Assembly (NCBI RefSeq): GCF_000183405.1
Contig: NC_014758.1
Coordinates: 248,001-312,000 of the forward strand
DNA from: Calditerrivibrio nitroreducens DSM 19672
GTDB taxonomy: Bacteria; Chrysiogenota; Deferribacteres; Deferribacterales; Calditerrivibrionaceae
DNA length: 64,000 nucleotides
Direction: 5' to 3'
Made by a program: the position numbers and the translations under genes. Below, one piece after another: positions 59,037-64,000 of the stretch. The notes below the pieces were generated by a model, which saw only the letters and a program-made list of their open reading frames with translations, made no database searches and was not told the DNA's origin. The first letter of the stretch is position 1. Each line of letters opens with the position of its first letter.

Positions 59037-59649
59037 TACTATTACAATTGCACTTCCAAAGGGGAGACTTGCGGAAGATACTATAGAACTTTTTTTGAAA
59101 AAAGGGATCTTAAAAAACAACTGTATTGACTTTAATTCAAGGAAGCTTGTCTTCAATGATGATGAAGAACAATTTAGATTTTTACTTGTAAGGAATATGG
59201 ATGTACCAACCTATGTTGAATATGGAGCATGCGATCTGGGTGTGGTGGGGAAAGATATTATTTGCGAAACAAAGGCTGATGTGTATGAGTTTTTAGATCT
59301 GGGGTTTGGCTTTTGTAGAATGTGTGTAGCGGCGGCGGATCCTAATTTTAAATACAGGCACGATATAAAGGTGGCCACAAAGTTTGTGAATATTGCTAAA
59401 GATTTTTTCATAAAAAAAGGTTTTTTTGTGGAAACGATAAAGCTCTATGGATCCATTGAGATTGCTCCGATACTTGGGCTCTCGGATGTAATTGTGGATC
59501 TTGTATCCACAGGGGAAACATTGAAAAAGAATGGGCTTCACATAATTGAAAATATAATGGATTCCACCGCAAGACTAATAGGTAATAAGAATCTGGTGAG
59601 AACAAAGTATTTTAAAATAAAAAGTATATTGGAGATGTTGAGAGGATGA
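59029..59649 (+). CDS. hisG: ATP phosphoribosyltransferase, short form
   Basis: First step of histidine synthesis. This 206-residue protein shows ALPKGRLAEDTIELFLKKG at the start and SIEIAPILGLSDVIVDLVSTGETLKKNGL near the C-terminus, both typical. It lacks the C-terminal regulatory domain of the long form, so by family knowledge it should need a HisZ partner, which is not in the window. It lies between murA and bamA, overlapping both. Confidence 0.93.
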   Translation: MSDTITIALPKGRLAEDTIELFLKKGILKNNCIDFNSRKLVFNDDEEQFRFLLVRNMDVPTYVEYGACDLGVVGKDIICETKADVYEFLDLGFGFCRMCVAAADPNFKYRHDIKVATKFVNIAKDFFIKKGFFVETIKLYGSIEIAPILGLSDVIVDLVSTGETLKKNGLHIIENIMDSTARLIGNKNLVRTKYFKIKSILEMLRG

Positions 59650-61877
59650 AAAAGATATTCGTAATTTTGTTCTTATTGATTAGTTTTAATCTTTTTGCCA
59701 GTACTATAGATCAGGTGCTGGTGCAGGGGAATAAAAGGGTTTCAACATCTAAGATACAATCATACATTTTAAAAGCTGGAGATGATTTTGATCTTAAAAA
59801 AATAGATGATTCGGTTAAAAAACTATATGAATCAGGTCTTTTTCTGGATGTTAAGGTGGAACTGAAATTTGAAGATGACAGGATGATCATAGTATACATT
59901 GTAAAAGAGAAGCCATTTATAAATAAAGTTTATTTTGAAGGTAACAAAGAGTTAAAAGAAGACAAGCTTAAGGAAGAATTAAAGATAAAAGAAAATGCCC
60001 CTTTCGATAAAAATTTAATAGAGGATGCCATAAAGGATATCAGGAAGAAATATGAAGATAACAATTTTTATAATGTGAAGATATCCTATGACATAGAAGA
60101 GCGGGGAAATAACGCCGTAGACATCGTGTTTAGCATTGAAGAAGGGGTGGAGTCGAAGATCTACAAAATTGAATTCTATGGAAACAAGCAGTTTAAGACA
60201 AAAGAATTAAAAAAGCTGATAGAGACAAATGAGAAAGGGATTTTCTCATGGCTTACTGGAAGTGGAAAGATAAAGAGGGATAATCTTGATTATGATAGAG
60301 AAAGGTTAAGGCAGCATTATCTGAATAATGGTTATATGAGGGTGAAGATTGCTGAGCCGGAATTAACCTATTCTGATGACAAGAAAAAGGTAACGCTGGT
60401 ATTCAGGATTGAGGAAGGGGAAAAATATAAAGTAGGTGAGATCGCTTTTAAGGGTAATGTACATCTGGACAATAAGACTCTTTTTAACAGACTTACACTG
60501 AAACCTGGCGATATTTTCAGTGCTGAAAAGTTTCAAAATGATATAAAATCTCTTACAGATGCATTCACAGAAATAGGTTATGCCTTTGCCAATGTGGATC
60601 CTCTAAACGATATCAAAGATAATGAGAAGATTGTGAATATTACATATAATATAGAAGAAAACATTCTTTATTACATAAACCGTATAATTATATCAGGGAA
60701 TAACAAGACAAGGGATAGGGTTATAAGGAGGGAGTTTGAAATAGTGGAAGGGGAGAAATACAACTCCTCAAAGATTAAGCAATCGAAACAGCACGTGGAG
60801 TTTACCAACTATTTCGAAGAGGTGAACCTTAAGGAGGATGTGGTATCTGAAGGGTTGATGAATTTGAAACTTAATGTTAAAGAGAAACCTACCGGGATGT
60901 TTACAATCGGTGCTGGTTATTCGAGCCTGGATGGTGTTACAGGTATGGCTTCTGTTAATCAGCAAAATCTCTTTGGATTAGGTTATAGCTTAGGATTAAA
61001 GGCGGAGTTTTCCAGTAAGAGAACGGATTACACCTTGAGTTTCACAAACCCATGGCTCTTTGATAGACCTATAACTTTTGGTGTTGATTTATACAATCTT
61101 AAAAGAAGCTACTATGAATATACTAAAAAATCTGAAGGTATGGCCCTAAGGCTTGGACATCCTATTATAAAAAGGAAGCTATATGCAAATTATAAATTGG
61201 CCTATGATAAGATTAGAATATACGATCTCGACTGGGATGCTTCGGATTATGTGAGGGAGCAGGAAGGGGAAACCACCACCATAAGCTTTACCCCAAGCCT
61301 GGTATGGAATACTCTAAATCACCCATTCGATCCATCTAAGGGTAATAAATCAACGCTCTTTGTAAAATTAGCCGGTACTGTGCTTGGTGGAGATAATGAT
61401 TTTGTAAAAACAGGGGTTGAGAGCGCCCAGTATTTCCCATTATTCTGGTCATTTGTGGGGATGTTGCATGGGGAAACCGGGTATCTTGCAAAGATTGGGG
61501 ACAAAAAGCTTCCAATAGATGAGCGTTACAGATTGGGTGGTATGTACAGTGTCAGGGGTTACAAGTACGGAGATATCTCCCCAAAAGATAAAAATGGATA
61601 TGATTATGGTGGAGATAAGTACGTTCTTTTTAATGCGGAGTTGTCATTTGATATATCTAAAGAGAATAAGTTCAAAGGTGTTTTCTTCTTTGATGCGGGT
61701 CAGGTGTATGATGAAAACGAAGGGTATATGTCCAGATCTCTAAGAAAATCGATAGGTTATGGTTTTAGATGGTTTTCCCCAATAGGTCCTTTGAGGATAG
61801 AATACGGTCATAAGCTTGATAGAGAACCTGGGGAATCATCAGGTAGATGGGATTTTTCAATAGGTGGACTATTTTAA
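59646..61877 (+). CDS. bamA: Outer membrane protein assembly factor BamA
   Basis: Central outer-membrane insertase. A signal peptide (KKIFVILFLLISFNLFA) precedes five POTRA domains (about 20-410), recognisable by repeats such as VYFEGNKELKEDKL, IEFYGNKQFKTKEL, IAFKGNVHLDNKTL and IIISGNNKTRDRV. The beta-barrel (about 420-743) includes GYSSLDGVTGMASVNQQNLFG and the family VRGY motif (MYSVRGYKYGDIS). The C-terminus ends in Phe (FSIGGLF), as in most outer-membrane barrels. It overlaps hisG by four bases and is followed by an OmpH gene. Confidence 0.96.
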   Translation: MKKIFVILFLLISFNLFASTIDQVLVQGNKRVSTSKIQSYILKAGDDFDLKKIDDSVKKLYESGLFLDVKVELKFEDDRMIIVYIVKEKPFINKVYFEGNKELKEDKLKEELKIKENAPFDKNLIEDAIKDIRKKYEDNNFYNVKISYDIEERGNNAVDIVFSIEEGVESKIYKIEFYGNKQFKTKELKKLIETNEKGIFSWLTGSGKIKRDNLDYDRERLRQHYLNNGYMRVKIAEPELTYSDDKKKVTLVFRIEEGEKYKVGEIAFKGNVHLDNKTLFNRLTLKPGDIFSAEKFQNDIKSLTDAFTEIGYAFANVDPLNDIKDNEKIVNITYNIEENILYYINRIIISGNNKTRDRVIRREFEIVEGEKYNSSKIKQSKQHVEFTNYFEEVNLKEDVVSEGLMNLKLNVKEKPTGMFTIGAGYSSLDGVTGMASVNQQNLFGLGYSLGLKAEFSSKRTDYTLSFTNPWLFDRPITFGVDLYNLKRSYYEYTKKSEGMALRLGHPIIKRKLYANYKLAYDKIRIYDLDWDASDYVREQEGETTTISFTPSLVWNTLNHPFDPSKGNKSTLFVKLAGTVLGGDNDFVKTGVESAQYFPLFWSFVGMLHGETGYLAKIGDKKLPIDERYRLGGMYSVRGYKYGDISPKDKNGYDYGGDKYVLFNAELSFDISKENKFKGVFFFDAGQVYDENEGYMSRSLRKSIGYGFRWFSPIGPLRIEYGHKLDREPGESSGRWDFSIGGLF

Positions 61878-61893
61878 CAAAATGGAGGAATAT

Positions 61894-62415
61894 ATGAAAA
61901 GATTATTTTTAGTTGGATTAATGTTAATTTTTATGGGTGGGCTTGCCTTTGCCAACTCAAAGATAGCTGTGTTTGATATGCAAAAAGCTCTCGATGACAG
62001 TGATGCTGGGAAGGCAGCTGTTGAAAGTATGAAAAAAGAGTACCAAGAACTGCAGAAAGAGATAGATGTGAAAAGTCTTGAATTAAAAAAGATGCAGGAT
62101 GAGATAAATGCCCAGAGTGCCATTTTGAGTGATGACGCCAAACAATCCAAAATGGATGAATATCAGAAAAAGCTTAAAGATCTTCAGAGAATAATAAAAG
62201 ATGCCAACGATGAGTTTAAGAAAAAAGAGCAAAATTTAGTGGCCAAGATCGCTGGTGAATTAAGGGACGTGGTGGAAAAGTTAGGAAAAGAACTGGGCTA
62301 TAGTGTAATCTTTGAAAAAAGAGAATCAGGGGTTCTTTATAATGCGGATAGTGCTGATATAACAAGGCTTGTTGTGGAAAGGTACAACAAAGAATGGAAC
62401 AGCAAAAAGAAGTAA
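61894..62415 (+). CDS. OmpH/Skp-family periplasmic chaperone
   Basis: A periplasmic holdase for outer-membrane proteins, 173 residues from ATG 61894, which follows GGAGG by five bases. The signal peptide ([19 protein letters not shown]) is followed by [19 protein letters not shown] and a long coiled coil (about 40-130), then a C-terminal [24 protein letters not shown] segment typical of OmpH. It lies between bamA and lpxD, the standard order. Confidence 0.93.
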   Translation: MKRLFLVGLMLIFMGGLAFANSKIAVFDMQKALDDSDAGKAAVESMKKEYQELQKEIDVKSLELKKMQDEINAQSAILSDDAKQSKMDEYQKKLKDLQRIIKDANDEFKKKEQNLVAKIAGELRDVVEKLGKELGYSVIFEKRESGVLYNADSADITRLVVERYNKEWNSKKK

Positions 62416-63410
62416 CCTTATCTTATCTGGCTGAAAAATTAGGTGGTACGTTAGTAGGTGAAGATTTAACAGTTAAAACCATCTCTTCCATAGAAGAACC
62501 TGTGGATTCTTCTGTGGTTGTTTTGACAAACAGGAAATATCTGAACCTATTAAAAGATGAGCGTATAAAAGCTGTGGTGGTTTATGATACGATAAAAGAG
62601 AAGATAGAAAAACCTCATATAATTGTGAAAGAGGATAAGCTTATTCTGGTAAAGCTTCTTAATATCTTTTATCCGGAAAAATCGTTTACCCCTTATATTT
62701 CCAGTAATGCATCTATTAATGTTAGTGCTAAAGTGGGCGTTGATTGTTTTATTGGTGATTTTGTCTCAATTGGTGAGCATTCTGAAATAGGCGATAATTC
62801 TTACATCTCTTCAGGTGTAAAGATCGGTAATTATGTTCGTATAGGTAAAAATGTAAAAATATACCCAAACGTTGTGATATATGATGGTTCTGTTATTGGG
62901 GATAATGTGATCATTCATGCCGGGGCGATCATTGGTGCGGATGGTTTTGGATATGTGAATTTGCCGAATGGGCATGTTAAAATTAGACAGGTGGGGAATG
63001 TCATCATAGAAGATGATGTGGAGATCGGTGCCAATACATGTATTGACAGGGCTGCCCTGGGATCAACTATAATCGGTAATGGGACAAAAATAGATAATCT
63101 CGTCCAGATAGGGCATAATACAAAGATAGGTAAAAACTGTATAATCGTATCTCAGGTGGGTATAGCTGGATCCTGCAAGATAGGAGATTATGTTATCCTG
63201 GCGGGGCAGGTTGGCATTGCTGATCATGTTAAAATCGCTGATGGTACGATTATTATGGCTCAGGCGGGGGTTATGTCTGATATAGAAGAAAAAGGGGTTT
63301 ATTTGGGGTCACCTGTTATGGATGCGAGACTTTTTATGAAAAATTCTGCAGTTTTTAAAGAGCTATACGAAATGAAAAAGACTCTAAGCAAAATAGTAGA
63401 GGGGAAATAG
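62394..63410 (+). CDS. lpxD: UDP-3-O-acylglucosamine N-acyltransferase
   Basis: Third step of lipid A synthesis: adds a hydroxyacyl chain to the amino group of UDP-3-acyl-glucosamine. The N-terminal uridine-binding part is followed from about residue 100 by many hexapeptide repeats (for example [20 protein letters not shown] and [14 protein letters not shown]). The catalytic histidine is expected in the QIGHNTKIG segment. The length of 338 residues is normal. It overlaps the OmpH gene by 22 bases. Confidence 0.95.
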   Translation: MEQQKEVTLSYLAEKLGGTLVGEDLTVKTISSIEEPVDSSVVVLTNRKYLNLLKDERIKAVVVYDTIKEKIEKPHIIVKEDKLILVKLLNIFYPEKSFTPYISSNASINVSAKVGVDCFIGDFVSIGEHSEIGDNSYISSGVKIGNYVRIGKNVKIYPNVVIYDGSVIGDNVIIHAGAIIGADGFGYVNLPNGHVKIRQVGNVIIEDDVEIGANTCIDRAALGSTIIGNGTKIDNLVQIGHNTKIGKNCIIVSQVGIAGSCKIGDYVILAGQVGIADHVKIADGTIIMAQAGVMSDIEEKGVYLGSPVMDARLFMKNSAVFKELYEMKKTLSKIVEGK

Positions 63411-63851
63411 ATGGATATAAAGAAGATACTTGAGCTTCTTCCGCACAGGTACCCATTTCTATTGGTGGATAAGGTTTTGGAAAAAGATGAAAATTCTATC
63501 ACAGCCCAAAAAAATGTTACTATAAACGAGCCCTTTTTTATGGGGCATTTCCCATCAGAGCCGATAATGCCAGGTGTTTTGCAAATTGAGGCCCTTGCTC
63601 AGGCTGGTGGTATTCTCTGCTTTGATCATCTTGATGGTATAGATTCATCAAATGCTGAGATCTTTTTTATGAGTATTGATAATGCAAAGTTTAGAAAGCC
63701 TGTCATTCCGGGCGATATACTTACATTAAAAGTAGAATTAACGAAGAAGAAAGGTAACATATTCAGACTAAGAGGTGTGGTTCTGGTGGATGGTAATATA
63801 GTTACAGAAGCGGAATTTATGGCTATGGTAAGAAAAAAAAGTAGAATATAA
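63411..63851 (+). CDS. fabZ: 3-Hydroxyacyl-ACP dehydratase
   Basis: Dehydrates hydroxyacyl-ACP in fatty-acid elongation and competes with lipid A enzymes for the same substrate. The hotdog fold shows LLPHRYPFLLVDKVLE, the active-site histidine in FFMGHFPSEPIMPGVLQIEAL with the glutamate in that same helix, and SIDNAKFRKPVIPGD. The length is 146 residues. It starts directly at the lpxD stop. Confidence 0.96.
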   Translation: MDIKKILELLPHRYPFLLVDKVLEKDENSITAQKNVTINEPFFMGHFPSEPIMPGVLQIEALAQAGGILCFDHLDGIDSSNAEIFFMSIDNAKFRKPVIPGDILTLKVELTKKKGNIFRLRGVVLVDGNIVTEAEFMAMVRKKSRI

Positions 63852-63860
63852 GGATAGTTT

Positions 63861-64000
63861 ATGATCGACAAAAATGCTTTTATTGACAAGACGGCTGAAA
63901 TATCAGGTACAGCAGAGATAGCTGCCAATGTTTATATTGGGAAGAACTGTAAGATTGGTGAGAATGTAAAAATAGGCTATGGTAGTGTCATAGAATCGAA
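63861..64000 (+). CDS. lpxA: UDP-N-acetylglucosamine acyltransferase (3' end outside window)
   Basis: The first 46 codons of a hexapeptide-repeat acyltransferase. MIDKNAFIDKTAEISGTAEI followed by VYIGKNCKIGENVKIG matches the LpxA N-terminus, and the position right after fabZ is the standard one. It would perform the first step of lipid A synthesis. The gene continues past the window. Confidence 0.88.
   Translation, partial: MIDKNAFIDKTAEISGTAEIAANVYIGKNCKIGENVKIGYGSVIES

Overview
The window reads as a chromosome segment of a low-GC, Gram-negative, probably motile and anaerobic or microaerophilic bacterium. An outer membrane is shown by bamA, a Skp/OmpH-type gene, lpxD, fabZ and lpxA. Motility and taxis are suggested by a chemoreceptor, a CheR-type methyltransferase and a PilZ protein. 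Ferredoxin-linked carbon metabolism is shown by a four-subunit 2-oxoacid:ferredoxin oxidoreductase. The gene mix and style recall Deferribacterota (Calditerrivibrio/Deferribacter-like), but that placement is an inference made without any database search.

Layout. 1-8335: two EamA transporters (the first cut by the window edge), lgt, metH, glnS and a DUF218 protein, tightly packed. 8384-13265: heat-shock cluster hrcA-grpE-dnaK-dnaJ with a CIRCE operator before hrcA and a terminator between dnaK and dnaJ. 13287-16006: an orphan NtrC-type regulator and argH. 16150-18645: a chemoreceptor with cysteine-rich and zinc-binding modules. 18699-23137: a methyltransferase, a decayed small ORF, a histidine kinase/NtrC-type regulator pair, then an upstream-activator-like dyad and a sigma-54-like promoter in front of an exported Lys/Ala/Pro repeat protein. 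23135-27581 (minus strand): hisF-hisE-DUF364-OFA transporter-argB-pcm. 27737-31412: a receiver-kinase / PilZ / STAS / CheR signalling module. 31422-40976: rlmN, a peroxiredoxin, xseB-ispA-dxs-tlyA-nadK-recN, a DedA protein and an M23 peptidase. 41036-44979: an ArsB/NhaD-type permease and korDABC. 45011-47384: acylphosphatase, an AEC permease with no conventional start codon, tRNA-Pro(CGG) and a beta-hydroxyacid dehydrogenase (minus strand). 47556-50857: two AMP-forming acyl-CoA synthetases. 51037-52503: an intact IS4-like insertion sequence with target duplication, next to the rho promoter. 52675-64000: rho-rpmE-thyX-DUF1385-prfA-prmC-murA-hisG-bamA-ompH-lpxD-fabZ-lpxA, the last cut by the window edge.

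How the parts fit. Most of the window is dense housekeeping sequence with overlapping genes. The distinctive parts are regulatory. The first is the kinase/NtrC pair apparently aimed at the exported repeat protein. The second is the cytoplasmic receiver-kinase with PilZ, STAS and CheR partners and no other che genes nearby. The third is the IS element placed a few bases from the rho -35 box. No CRISPR array, prophage or rRNA gene was seen.
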